25,704 bases of DNA from JAWLEV01 sp041685915 (GTDB lineage: Bacteria; Chloroflexota; Anaerolineae; UBA1429). The stretch's first letter is position 1. Every line of letters starts with the position of its first letter. The notes under the pieces are model-generated. The model was not told where the DNA came from. It was given only the letters and a program-made list of their open reading frames with translations, and did not search any database. Positions 15,340 through 23,327 of this stretch are shown in pieces. Position numbers and translations under genes: made by a program. Location of the stretch: NCBI GenBank assembly GCA_041685915.1, contig JAWLEV010000037.1:1-25704 (forward strand). Direction: 5' to 3'.

Positions 15340-16755
15340 ATGACGGATTGGTCCTCGTACACCCATGAGACGTATCTCTCCCCCCTTACCTGGCGCTATG
15401 GCAGCGAGGAGATGCGCCGCATCTGGTCCCAGGCGAACAAGCGTCGACTGTGGCGACGCATCTGGGTGGCCCTGGCCGAGGCCCAGGCGGAGGCGGGGTT
15501 GGTCACAGAGGAACAGGTGGCCGATCTGCGAGAGCATCAGGGGGAAATCGATTGGGAGCGGGCCCAGGAGATCGAGACTGAACTGCGTCACGATCTGATG
15601 GCTGAGGTAAAAACCTATGCCGAGCAATGCCCCGTGGGCGGGGGTATCATCCACCTGGGGGCTACCAGCATGGATATAGAGGATAATGCCGATGCCCTGC
15701 GTTTTCGCAAGAGTCTCCGATTAATACGCCAGAGATTGGTGGCCGTCCTCGACGCCTTTGCCGAACGTATGGAAGCCGAGGCGGATACCGTCATTATGGC
15801 CTATACGCACATTCAACCCGCCGAACCCACCACCCTGGGCTACCGGCTGGCGCAGTATGGACAGGACTTTTTCGAGGATCTGGAGGTGCTGGATCGTCTG
15901 CTTCCTCGCATACGGGGCAAGGGATTCAAGGGGGCTGTGGGCACGTCGGGCTCTTATGCTCATCTGCTGGAGGACAGCGACATGACCCCCCGGGAGATGG
16001 AGCGCCGTATCATGGAAAAACTGGATCTCCCCGCTTATCCCGTGAGCACTCAGACCTATCCGCGCAAGATGGATTATGAAATCCTCTGCACCCTGGCCGC
16101 CGTGGCCCAGTCGGCACACAAATTCGCGCTGGACCTGCGCCTGCTCCAGTCCCCCGTTTTTGGAGAACTGTCGGAGCCCTTTGGTAAGCAGCAGGTAGGA
16201 TCCTCGGCCATGCCCTTTAAACGCAATCCCATCACCTCAGAGAGTACCTGTTCCCTGGCCCGCTATGTGGCCGGGCTGCCCCGTGCGGCCTGGGATAATG
16301 CGGCCCTTTCGGCGTTGGAGCGCACCCTGGACGATTCGGCCAACCGGCGTATCGTTCTGCCTGGGGCGTTTCTGGCTGTGGACGAGATCCTGCGACGCGT
16401 TCGACGGGTGGTGAGCGGGTTACACGTGGGCCGGGAGGCCATACGGCGCAATATGCGCACCTATGGCCCCTTTGCGGCCACAGAGCCCCTGCTCATGGCC
16501 CTGGTCAAGGCGGGTGCCAGCCGCCAGGAGATGCACGAGCGTATTAGGGATTGCAGCATGGAGGCCTGGGAGGTGGTCCAGGACGGTGAGGAAAATCCCC
16601 TGGCGGACCTGTTGGCCGCCGATCGGGCCATCGCCACCTATCTCTCGGCGGCGGAGGTGCGCGCCATCGTGGGTGAGGGGGCGAATGTGGGCGATGCCCC
16701 TCAACGCACGCGAGAACTGGCGCGCATTATCATGGGCAAAGTGGAGAAAAAATGA
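15340..16755 (+). CDS. purB: Adenylosuccinate lyase, animal ADSL-like type
   Basis: 471 residues of the fumarase/aspartase superfamily. It releases fumarate in two steps of purine synthesis: SAICAR to AICAR and adenylosuccinate to AMP. Visible motifs are TELRHDLMAEVKTYAEQCP, GIIHLGATSMDIEDNADAL, the catalytic-His region AYTHIQPAEPTT, GTSGSYAHLL and the flexible signature loop GSSAMPFKRNPITSE. The stretch LERTLDDSANRRI and the segment TEPLLMALVKAGASRQEMHE resemble human ADSL from memory more than B. subtilis PurB, which has HSSAER at that place. ATG 15340 has AGGAGG 8 nt upstream. It lies between purQ and purC, next to the gene that makes its SAICAR substrate. Confidence 0.96.
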   Translation: MTDWSSYTHETYLSPLTWRYGSEEMRRIWSQANKRRLWRRIWVALAEAQAEAGLVTEEQVADLREHQGEIDWERAQEIETELRHDLMAEVKTYAEQCPVGGGIIHLGATSMDIEDNADALRFRKSLRLIRQRLVAVLDAFAERMEAEADTVIMAYTHIQPAEPTTLGYRLAQYGQDFFEDLEVLDRLLPRIRGKGFKGAVGTSGSYAHLLEDSDMTPREMERRIMEKLDLPAYPVSTQTYPRKMDYEILCTLAAVAQSAHKFALDLRLLQSPVFGELSEPFGKQQVGSSAMPFKRNPITSESTCSLARYVAGLPRAAWDNAALSALERTLDDSANRRIVLPGAFLAVDEILRRVRRVVSGLHVGREAIRRNMRTYGPFAATEPLLMALVKAGASRQEMHERIRDCSMEAWEVVQDGEENPLADLLAADRAIATYLSAAEVRAIVGEGANVGDAPQRTRELARIIMGKVEKK

Positions 16756-16770
16756 TAGGGATGATATAAT
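16742..16770 (+). promoter_or_regulatory. Extended -10 promoter upstream of purC
   Basis: TGATATAAT (perfect TATAAT at 16765-16770 with TGn before it) and a weak TGGAGA (16742-16747) at 17 nt, overlapping the end of purB. It would give purC-purN an internal promoter. Confidence 0.5.
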
Positions 16771-16777
16771 CACTTTT

Positions 16778-16812
16778 GGCACGTTCTGTTTCGTAAATGG
16801 GCATCGTGCCCA
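16778..16812 (+). promoter_or_regulatory. Two mutually exclusive hairpins in the purC leader
   Basis: TGGGCA (16798-16803) can pair with TGCCCA (16807-16812) around a TCG loop, or GGCACG (16778-16783) can pair with CGTGCC (16805-16810). Both are perfect 6-bp stems sharing the same bases, 25 nt before purC. There is no U-tract, so any effect would be on translation or stability. Confidence 0.3.
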
Positions 16813-16836
16813 CCTATTGCATGGGAGGGAGTCTGT

Positions 16837-17622
16837 ATGGCATTCAAACCCCTAGTCTATGGTGAAAAACTAATCGAGGGAAAGACCAAGATCATCTATG
16901 CACACCCCGAGAATGAAGATGTGGTCTATATGTTTCACAAGGACAGTATCTCCGCTGGCGACGGTACGCGTATGGACACGTTGCCTGGCAAGGGTGAACT
17001 GACCTGTCGTACCACGTCGAACGTGTTCTATTTGTTGGAGCAGGAGGGAGTGGACACCCACTATATTGGCATGGTGGGAGAGGCCACGAACCTTGTCACC
17101 AAATGCGAGATGATTCCCCTCGAGGTGATCATGCGCCGCATTGCCACCGGTCACTATATCGTGCGCAATCCAGAGGTGGAGGAAGGGACCCGTTTTGACC
17201 CCGTGGTGGTAGAATTCACGTACAAGTCCGACGAACTACACGATCCTCTGATCACAGAGAAAGAGATCGTGGAACGGGATATTGCTACGGAGGACGAGAT
17301 CGCGTTTATGACAGAGACGGCTCGCCAGGTGTTCGACATCCTGGAAGAGGCCTGGGCAAAACAGGACGTGACCCTCGTGGATGGCAAGATCGAGTTCGGG
17401 CGGGCCGTGTCCGATGGGCGCCTGCTGGTGGCCGACGTTATCGACAACGACTCCTGGCGCATCTGGCCCGAAGGCGATAAGGACAAGATGCTGGATAAGC
17501 AGATCTATCGCGATATGCCCGAGGTGACCGGTGAGGGCATGGCAGAGGTGCAGAGGAACTATGCCATCGTGGCCGAGATGACCGACGAGTTCGTGGAAAA
17601 AGATCTACAGGAGGGTGTTTGA
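16837..17622 (+). CDS. purC: SAICAR synthetase, animal PAICS-like type
   Basis: 261 residues. It condenses CAIR with aspartate using ATP to form SAICAR. The N-terminus KLIEGKTKIIYAHPEN is the ATP-binding strand pair. KDSISAGDGTRMD, CEMIPLEVIMRRIATGHYIVRNP, VDGKIEFG and LVADVIDNDSWRIWPEGDK follow; the last contains the catalytic Asp residues. The C-terminal part (DKQIYRDMPEVTGEGM) resembles the SAICAR synthetase half of human PAICS from memory (DKQSYRDLKEVTPEGL). ATG 16837 has GGGAGGGAG 5 nt upstream. purE follows with only 1 nt between stop and start, in the same order as the two domains of animal PAICS. Confidence 0.97.
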   Translation: MAFKPLVYGEKLIEGKTKIIYAHPENEDVVYMFHKDSISAGDGTRMDTLPGKGELTCRTTSNVFYLLEQEGVDTHYIGMVGEATNLVTKCEMIPLEVIMRRIATGHYIVRNPEVEEGTRFDPVVVEFTYKSDELHDPLITEKEIVERDIATEDEIAFMTETARQVFDILEEAWAKQDVTLVDGKIEFGRAVSDGRLLVADVIDNDSWRIWPEGDKDKMLDKQIYRDMPEVTGEGMAEVQRNYAIVAEMTDEFVEKDLQEGV

Positions 17623-17623
17623 T

Positions 17624-18109
17624 ATGTCGGGACGTGTGGTTATCATTATGGGCTCCAAGAGCGACCTGGATCATGTAAAAGGGATCACGACGCGGTTGGA
17701 TGCCTGGGACATTCCCTATGACCTCCATGTAGGGTCGGCGCACAAGAGTGCGCGCCACGTCCTGCGCCTGTTGCAGGACTATGAGGATGTTGAGGAGCCG
17801 CTCGTTTACATCACCGTGGCGGGTCGGTCCAATGCGCTGGGGGGTATGGTGGACGCCAACACCGCCCATCCCGTGATCACCTGCCCACCCATCTCTTCCA
17901 CCTTTGCCGGCGCTGATATATACTCGTCGCTGCGTATGCCCAGTGGCGTGGCCCCCCTGGTCATCTTGGCTCCCGATGGTGCAGCCCTGGCGGCGGCCAA
18001 GATGCTGGCTCTCTCCGATGACGATCTGCGTACGGCGGTGGCAGAATATCAAAAGGTACTCCAGGGCGAGGTGCTTGCCGCGGATGAGGAGGTGGGCGGC
18101 ACATCGTAG
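17624..18109 (+). CDS. purE: AIR carboxylase, class II PurE type
   Basis: 161 residues. The protein starts with RVVIIMGSKSDLDHV (nucleotide phosphate loop) and has GSAHKSARH, VAGRSNALGGMV, HPVITCPP and SSLRMPSGVAP. Standard bacterial (class I) PurE carries SAHRTP and the GAAHLPGM and PVQSKAL-type motifs that take N5-CAIR made by PurK. This protein instead matches the animal class II pattern (SAHK, VAGRSNGLG, CPP, SSLRLPSG), which carboxylates AIR directly with CO2. No purK is present in the cluster. The reaction product CAIR is the substrate of the adjacent PurC. ATG 17624 has GGAGGG 8 nt upstream inside purC; the in-frame GTG at 17615 overlaps that site. The C-terminal 20 residues are acidic. 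Confidence 0.95.
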   Translation: MSGRVVIIMGSKSDLDHVKGITTRLDAWDIPYDLHVGSAHKSARHVLRLLQDYEDVEEPLVYITVAGRSNALGGMVDANTAHPVITCPPISSTFAGADIYSSLRMPSGVAPLVILAPDGAALAAAKMLALSDDDLRTAVAEYQKVLQGEVLAADEEVGGTS

Positions 18110-18141
18110 CGTTTATGAATTGTGGGAAAGGTTGTGATGCC

Positions 18142-19569
18142 ATGTGTGAAGGATGCATGTATCATAGCGGACCGGAGGAGGCGTGTGGTGTGTTTGGAGT
18201 TTATGCGCGAGGGGAGGCTGTAGCGCGCCTTGCCTTCTTCGGACTCTATGCTTTACAGCACAGAGGACAGGAGAGCGCGGGGATTGCCGTCTCCGATGGG
18301 CAACGCACCAAGTTGCATAAGGAGATGGGGCTCGTGTCTCAGGTATTCAACGAGGACAATCTAAAACCGTTACAGGGACATGTCGCCGTGGGGCACGTGC
18401 GTTATTCCACGGCGGGCTCCTCACGTCGCCTGGGCGCGCAACCCTTTCTCCTCGAGTCGGCACTGGGTCCTGTGGCCATGGCTCACAACGGCAATTTGGT
18501 CAACACGGACGAACTTCGCGAGAACCTCTTTACCCGTGGCGTGGGCCTCGCCTCCTCGTCGGATACCGAGGTCATGCTTCAGATGCTGGCCGGCGCCGAG
18601 GGTGACACGTGGGAGGAGCGCATTCGGGGCATGATGAAGGAGGCCAAGGGCGCCTATTCTTCGACGATCCTGACCCGCGATGCCCTGTATGCCGTGCGGG
18701 ATCCCTGGGGTTTCCGCCCCTTGAGTATGGGGCGTCTGAACGGGGGGTGGATCGTGGCCTCGGAAAGCTGTGCCCTGCAGACTGTGGGGGCCAGCGATAT
18801 CCAAGAGATCCCTCGCGGGGCCATCGTGATCATCGATGACAAGGGCGCCCGCATCGTGCAGGGCGTACCAAAGGAAAAGTCCAGCCTCTGTATCTTTGAG
18901 TACATATATTTCGCGCGTCCCGACAGTGTTATCGATGGCCAGCTTATCCATCGCGTGCGCCAGTCTCTGGGTCGACAGCTGGCCCGGGAGCATCCCGTGG
19001 ATGCGGACCTGGTCATGGGCGTGCCCGATTCGGCGACGCCGGCGGCCATCGGTTATGCGCAGGAATCGGGCATCCCCTATGGCGAGGGTCTGATAAAGAA
19101 CCGCTATATCGGACGCACCTTTATTCAGCCCAGCGACCGCCTGCGCAAGGCGGGCGTCGCTCTCAAGTTCAATGCCCTTTCCGATATCCTGCGCGGTAAG
19201 CGCATCGTGGTGGTCGATGACTCTATTGTGCGGGGCTATACGAGCAAGCCCACCATGCGCCTGCTGCGCGAGGCCGGGGCGCGCGAGATTCATATGCGCA
19301 TCTCCTCTCCCCCCATAAGGCACCCCTGCTTTATGGGTGTGGATATGGCTACCTATGAGGAGTTGATCGCCCATCGCCTGACCGTGCCCGAGATCGAGGA
19401 GCATATCGGGGCCGATTCACTGGGCTATCTCAGTCTCGAGGGGCTGGTAAAGGCCGCAAATCGTTCCTCTGATCGCTTCTGCCTCTCGTGTTTCGTCGGC
19501 GAGTACCCCTTTGAGAAAAAGGCAGGAGGGTTCATCACCGAAGAGGAGCGCGTTCGTCAAGTTAACTGA
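18142..19569 (+). CDS. purF: Amidophosphoribosyltransferase
   Basis: About 475 residues. It makes phosphoribosylamine from PRPP and glutamine, the first committed purine step. The N-terminal glutaminase nucleophile is the Cys of EEACGVFGV, preceded by a short propeptide removed on maturation. LQHRGQESAGIAVSDG, GHVRYSTAG and AHNGNLVN complete that domain. The PRPP motif is RIVVVDDSIVRGYTS. The four cysteines expected for a B. subtilis-type [4Fe-4S] cluster are present (SESCALQ, HPCFMG, and CLSC near the C-terminus), implying oxygen sensitivity. ATG 18142 is chosen with GGAAAGG 10 nt upstream; ATG 18115 (weak site) and ATG 18157 (GAAGG at 4 nt) are alternatives differing only in the propeptide. 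Confidence 0.96.
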   Translation: MCEGCMYHSGPEEACGVFGVYARGEAVARLAFFGLYALQHRGQESAGIAVSDGQRTKLHKEMGLVSQVFNEDNLKPLQGHVAVGHVRYSTAGSSRRLGAQPFLLESALGPVAMAHNGNLVNTDELRENLFTRGVGLASSSDTEVMLQMLAGAEGDTWEERIRGMMKEAKGAYSSTILTRDALYAVRDPWGFRPLSMGRLNGGWIVASESCALQTVGASDIQEIPRGAIVIIDDKGARIVQGVPKEKSSLCIFEYIYFARPDSVIDGQLIHRVRQSLGRQLAREHPVDADLVMGVPDSATPAAIGYAQESGIPYGEGLIKNRYIGRTFIQPSDRLRKAGVALKFNALSDILRGKRIVVVDDSIVRGYTSKPTMRLLREAGAREIHMRISSPPIRHPCFMGVDMATYEELIAHRLTVPEIEEHIGADSLGYLSLEGLVKAANRSSDRFCLSCFVGEYPFEKKAGGFITEEERVRQVN

Positions 19570-19580
19570 AGGAGGAGAGT

Positions 19581-20849
19581 ATGAAAGTACTCGTTATAGG
19601 TTCCGGCGGCCGGGAACATGCCCTCGTCTGGGCGTTGGATCGCTCACCCCAGATGGACGAGATCCAGATCGCGCCCGGGAACGGCGGCACCTCGACGTTG
19701 GCCACCAACATCCCCATCGCTGCCGACGATATCCCCGCCTTGGTCGATCACGCCGAGGAGAAAGGCATCGACCTGGTCGTGGTGGGGCCCGAGGTACCCC
19801 TGGCATTGGGGCTGGTCGACGCCATGCAGGACAGAGGTATTCGTGTCTTTGGTCCCGGTGAAAAGGCGGCCCGTATCGAATCTTCCAAGGCCTACAGCAA
19901 GGATTTCATGCGCGATCACGATATCCCCACCGCCCCCTATGCCATCTTTGAGGACTATGACCGTGCCCAAGCCTATCTTCAGGAACATCCGGCGCCCATC
20001 GTGGTAAAGGCCAGTGGGCTGGCGGCGGGCAAGGGATCCATCGTCTGCCAGACCGATGAGGAGGCCCTGCAGGCTCTGGATGACATCATGCGGGAGCGCG
20101 CCTTTGGTGAGGCGGGCGACCTCGTGGTCATCGAGGAGTGCCTGGAAGGCGAGGAGGTCTCGGTGTTGGCCTTTTCCGATGGCCAGACGGTGACGCCCAT
20201 GGTGCTGGCCCAGGATCACAAGCCGGCCTACGATGGTGATCGCGGTCCCAACACGGGAGGCATGGGCTGCTATGCTCCCGCGCCCCTTTTAGACGAGGCC
20301 ACGTTGGAGCGGGTGATCGCCGAGGTACTGCAGCCGACGGTGGACGGCCTGCGGCGCCTGGGCACCCCCTACGTGGGCGTGCTCTATGCCGGCCTCATGC
20401 TTTCCGATGACGATTTTCAGGTGTTGGAATTCAACTGCCGTTTTGGCGATCCGGAGGCCCAGGTCATCCTCCCCCTCTTGGAAAACGATCTGGTGTCGGT
20501 GTTAGAGGCCTGCATCGATGGAACCCTGGACGAGGTCGAGTTGCGTTGGTCGGACAGGACGTGCGTGTGCGTGGTCATGGCCTCGGGCGGCTATCCGGTA
20601 GAGTATGAGACGGGATACGAGATCGAGGGCTTGGAAAAGGATCTACCCAATACCTTTGTGTTCCATGCGGGCACCAGGCGCGAGGACGGTCGCGTGCTCA
20701 CTGACGGAGGACGCGTGCTGGGCGTGACGGCCTGGGACGACGATCTGCGGAGCGCCATGGAGAGGGCCTATGCGCGGGCCGACCGCATTCACTGGCCGAA
20801 TGCTATGATGCGCCGGGATATAGGCGCCAAGGGATTGCAGGAGACGTAA
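19581..20849 (+). CDS. purD: Phosphoribosylamine-glycine ligase (GAR synthetase)
   Basis: 422 residues, normal for the family. This ATP-grasp enzyme joins phosphoribosylamine and glycine. Visible are MKVLVIGSGGREHALVWAL, PEVPLALGLVDAMQ, FGPGEKAARIESSKAYSKDFM, VVKASGLAAGKGSIV, the metal-binding region QVLEFNCRFGDPEAQVILP and the C-terminal VFHAGTRREDG with GGRVLGVTAW. The start has GAAGGAGG 6 nt upstream. purF lies 11 bp upstream and purM follows after 1 bp, so PurF, PurD, PurM and PurN are made from a tightly packed unit that handles the unstable phosphoribosylamine. Confidence 0.98.
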   Translation: MKVLVIGSGGREHALVWALDRSPQMDEIQIAPGNGGTSTLATNIPIAADDIPALVDHAEEKGIDLVVVGPEVPLALGLVDAMQDRGIRVFGPGEKAARIESSKAYSKDFMRDHDIPTAPYAIFEDYDRAQAYLQEHPAPIVVKASGLAAGKGSIVCQTDEEALQALDDIMRERAFGEAGDLVVIEECLEGEEVSVLAFSDGQTVTPMVLAQDHKPAYDGDRGPNTGGMGCYAPAPLLDEATLERVIAEVLQPTVDGLRRLGTPYVGVLYAGLMLSDDDFQVLEFNCRFGDPEAQVILPLLENDLVSVLEACIDGTLDEVELRWSDRTCVCVVMASGGYPVEYETGYEIEGLEKDLPNTFVFHAGTRREDGRVLTDGGRVLGVTAWDDDLRSAMERAYARADRIHWPNAMMRRDIGAKGLQET

Positions 20850-20850
20850 C

Positions 20851-21876
20851 ATGACAGAGAGCGCGTACGAGGCAGCGGGCGTCGATATAGAGGCTGGCAA
20901 CAAGGCCGTGGCGTTGATGAACCAGGCCGTGCGTTCCACGTACGGCCCGGAGGTTCTACGGGGCATCGGGGCCTTTGGCGGCCTGTATCACGCCAGCGGC
21001 GTCAAGGGGCTGGATGATCCCGTACTGGTGGCCTCCACCGACGGGGTGGGTACCAAGACCATCGTGGCCAGCGCCGTGAACAGTTATGAGACCCTGGGAT
21101 GGGACATTGTCAATCACTGTATCGACGATATCCTCGTTCAGGGAGCCGAACCCCTCTTTTTCCTCGACTATATCGCCGTCCCCACTCTTGATCCCCAGCG
21201 GATCGCCACCATCGTCGAGGGCGTGGCGGCCGCCTGCCGCAAGGCGGACTGTGCCATCCTGGGAGGCGAGACGGCCGAGATGCCCGACGTATATGCCCCG
21301 GGACAGATGGATCTGGTGGGAACCATCGTCGGGTTGGTGGAGCGGGGGGAGATCATCGATGGGTCCGCCATTGCGCCCGGTGACGTGTTGGTGGGATTAC
21401 CTTCCAGCGGCCTGCATACCAACGGCTTCTCCCTCGTGCGCAGCATCTTTGATACGGGGGACTATGAAAGGTATGAAGAGGATCTGGGCTGTACCCTGGG
21501 CGAGGCCCTCGTGGAGCCCCATCGTTCCTATCTGCCCCACGTGCGTGCGCTGCGCAAGGTGGTCGAGGTAAAGGGGCTGGCCCACATCACCGGCGGAGGC
21601 TTTGTGGACAATATTCCCCGTATTCTGCCCGCTGGGATGCGGGCCGTCGTGGATCGCAGCGCCTGGCAGGTGCCTCCCATCTTCCGACGTATCGCAGAGG
21701 CGGGCGACGTCGATCGTGACGAGATGTACCACGTCTTTAATATGGGCATCGGTCTGGTGGTCGTGGTGGCCGCCGACGAGGTGGAAGACGCCCTGGATGT
21801 TATGGAAAAAGAGGGAGCCTATGTGATGGGCCGCGTTGTAGAGGCCAGATCAGGAAAGCGGGTGGAGATGATATGA
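20851..21876 (+). CDS. purM: Phosphoribosylformylglycinamidine cyclo-ligase (AIR synthetase)
   Basis: 341 residues. It closes FGAM to AIR with ATP. Signature blocks are YEAAGVDIEAGNKAV, GGLYHASGVKGLDDPVLVASTDGVGTK (ATP site), DIVNHCIDDILVQGAEPLFFLDY, GGETAEMPDVY, LPSSGLHTNGFSLVR and HITGGGFVDNIPRILP. The family (AIRS superfamily) also includes PurL and SelD, both present in this window. AGGAG lies 9 nt before ATG, within the end of purD. Its stop overlaps the purN start in an ATGA arrangement, so PurN translation is probably coupled. Confidence 0.98.
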   Translation: MTESAYEAAGVDIEAGNKAVALMNQAVRSTYGPEVLRGIGAFGGLYHASGVKGLDDPVLVASTDGVGTKTIVASAVNSYETLGWDIVNHCIDDILVQGAEPLFFLDYIAVPTLDPQRIATIVEGVAAACRKADCAILGGETAEMPDVYAPGQMDLVGTIVGLVERGEIIDGSAIAPGDVLVGLPSSGLHTNGFSLVRSIFDTGDYERYEEDLGCTLGEALVEPHRSYLPHVRALRKVVEVKGLAHITGGGFVDNIPRILPAGMRAVVDRSAWQVPPIFRRIAEAGDVDRDEMYHVFNMGIGLVVVVAADEVEDALDVMEKEGAYVMGRVVEARSGKRVEMI

Positions 21877-22481
21877 ACCGTTTAGCCGTTCTCATATCGG
21901 GTACGGGCACGAACTTGCAGGCCATCATCGATGCCACCGAGGCGGGCGTCCTGCCCGATACAGAGGTCTCTGTCGTGGTCTCCAACCGCGAGGATGCCTA
22001 TGGCCTAAAGCGAGCAGAGAAGCATGGTATCCCCACCATCTATCATCCCCTTGCCCCCTATCGTGAGGCGGGCCTCTCCCGCCGGGAATATGATGCGGAT
22101 CTGGCCGAGAGGCTGGAGCCATATGACCCCGATCTGATAGTTATGGCCGGATGGATGCACGTCTTTAGCATGGCCTTCCTCAGGCATTACCCCGTCTTGA
22201 ATCTTCATCCGGCGCTGCCGGGGGCGTTTCCCGGCATGCACGCCATAGAGGAGGCCTACGAGGCCTTTCAGCGGGGAGAGATCGAGCATACGGGCGTGAT
22301 GGTCCATCGCGTGCCCGATGAGGCGGTGGATGCCGGCCCCGTGGTCATCAAGCGCAAGGTGCCCATCTATCCCTCCGATACCCTTGAGGATCTGGAGGAG
22401 CGCATCCACAAGGTGGAGCACGAAATCTATGTGCAGGCCATCGCCAAGGAACTGGGAATCGAACTGCGCAAAGAGGACTGA
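21873..22481 (+). CDS. purN: Phosphoribosylglycinamide formyltransferase (GAR transformylase)
   Basis: 202 residues. It transfers the formyl group of 10-formyltetrahydrofolate to GAR. The N-terminal LAVLISGTGTNLQAIID is the phosphate loop. The catalytic Asn and His are in VLNLHPALPGAFPG and the catalytic Asp is in DEAVDAGPVV. VVVSNREDAYGL and LIVMAGWMHVF are also typical. The ATG overlaps the purM stop by 4 nt. This is the last gene of the plus-strand cluster; a minus-strand gene converges with only 14 bp between stops and no obvious terminator. No formate-dependent PurT is visible. Confidence 0.97.
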   Translation: MNRLAVLISGTGTNLQAIIDATEAGVLPDTEVSVVVSNREDAYGLKRAEKHGIPTIYHPLAPYREAGLSRREYDADLAERLEPYDPDLIVMAGWMHVFSMAFLRHYPVLNLHPALPGAFPGMHAIEEAYEAFQRGEIEHTGVMVHRVPDEAVDAGPVVIKRKVPIYPSDTLEDLEERIHKVEHEIYVQAIAKELGIELRKED

Positions 22482-22495
22482 AGCAAGCGGTCGAT

Positions 22496-23215
22496 CTAGC
22501 TCCAGTTGTAGATGTGATCGAGTATGATCGAATGTAGGGCTCGTGTGCAGCGCTCGCAGAACGTCCATCCCATCTCTGACTCTTCTATGGCATAAGTGGC
22601 CAGTTCGTTTACGGTGGCCGCGTGGCGCATGGCACAGGGGCTGGTGCAATGCATCTCCAATCCCAGCCGCGATACATTCTTCTCCCGACCGAACCTTGGT
22701 ATGCCCAGCACGTGCCCCAGATGGTGACGCACGAGTCGCGCGATGGCCAGGCGACGCACGTGGTCGTCATTCAGTTTGCGCACGCGATAGACGGACATGA
22801 CCGCCGTCGTCCCCGGATAGCTGGTCCCCAGACTGTAACGGTCGGGGCGCAGCTTGGCCAGTGGGGAGGGAAAATCGGTGAGATCCTGATCCAACAGGGC
22901 CAGATTATAGGAGGGATCCACGCGCTGCCAGGGTGCTTGACGCACGAGTTCCAAAAAGAGGGGGGCGATGATACGTTTCAGTTCATCGTTGTAGCTGGAC
23001 TCGACGTACCATTGGGTACCTTTGCGCGCTTTGTAGGGCATGGGGGTGGGGACGAGGTGGGTGCCCAACACGCGCATACGCAGGGGGGGATTCTTGAGAG
23101 CGATGGGTCGGCGCAGATAGAGCCATTCCAACGTCTGCTCGACCGTCTCTTTGAGTATTTCGATCTCTTCTCTTTGGACACCTTCGGACCAGGTGACGTA
23201 AATGGACTTGGACAT
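22496..23215 (-). CDS. Archaemetzincin-like protein with degenerate active site
   Basis: 239 residues. The C-terminal half follows the archaemetzincin layout: a hydrophobic strand LALLDQDL, a VMSVYRV strand (residues 139-145), then a helix with HHLGHVLG (164-171), then four cysteines (190, 194, 220, 223) as CTSPCAM and CERC. From family knowledge the motif is HExxHxxGx3Cx4CxM with a distal CxxC. Here the catalytic Glu is His165 and the third zinc His after the Gly is missing. An extra stretch of about 17 residues lies before the first Cys, and the first Cys pair is one residue closer. The structural zinc site seems kept while peptidase activity is probably lost. It has its own promoter, follows hpt in the same direction and converges on purN. 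The family assignment is by motif only. Confidence 0.6.
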   Translation of the reverse strand: MSKSIYVTWSEGVQREEIEILKETVEQTLEWLYLRRPIALKNPPLRMRVLGTHLVPTPMPYKARKGTQWYVESSYNDELKRIIAPLFLELVRQAPWQRVDPSYNLALLDQDLTDFPSPLAKLRPDRYSLGTSYPGTTAVMSVYRVRKLNDDHVRRLAIARLVRHHLGHVLGIPRFGREKNVSRLGLEMHCTSPCAMRHAATVNELATYAIEESEMGWTFCERCTRALHSIILDHIYNWS

Positions 23216-23254
23216 GGGATAGCAGTTCGCCTTCTTTTCATCTCCCGAGTCTCA

Positions 23255-23283
23255 ATTATGCCATAGCAAACCGGTTTTGGCAA
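23255..23283 (-). promoter_or_regulatory. Sigma70 promoter for the archaemetzincin-like gene
   Basis: On the minus strand, TTGCCA (23278-23283), a 17-nt spacer and CATAAT (23255-23260), each one base off consensus, about 40 nt upstream of ATG 23215. Confidence 0.65.
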
Positions 23284-23327
23284 AAATATGCGCCTCTTTT
23301 ACGAGGGGGAAAATGGAGGGGGACCGA

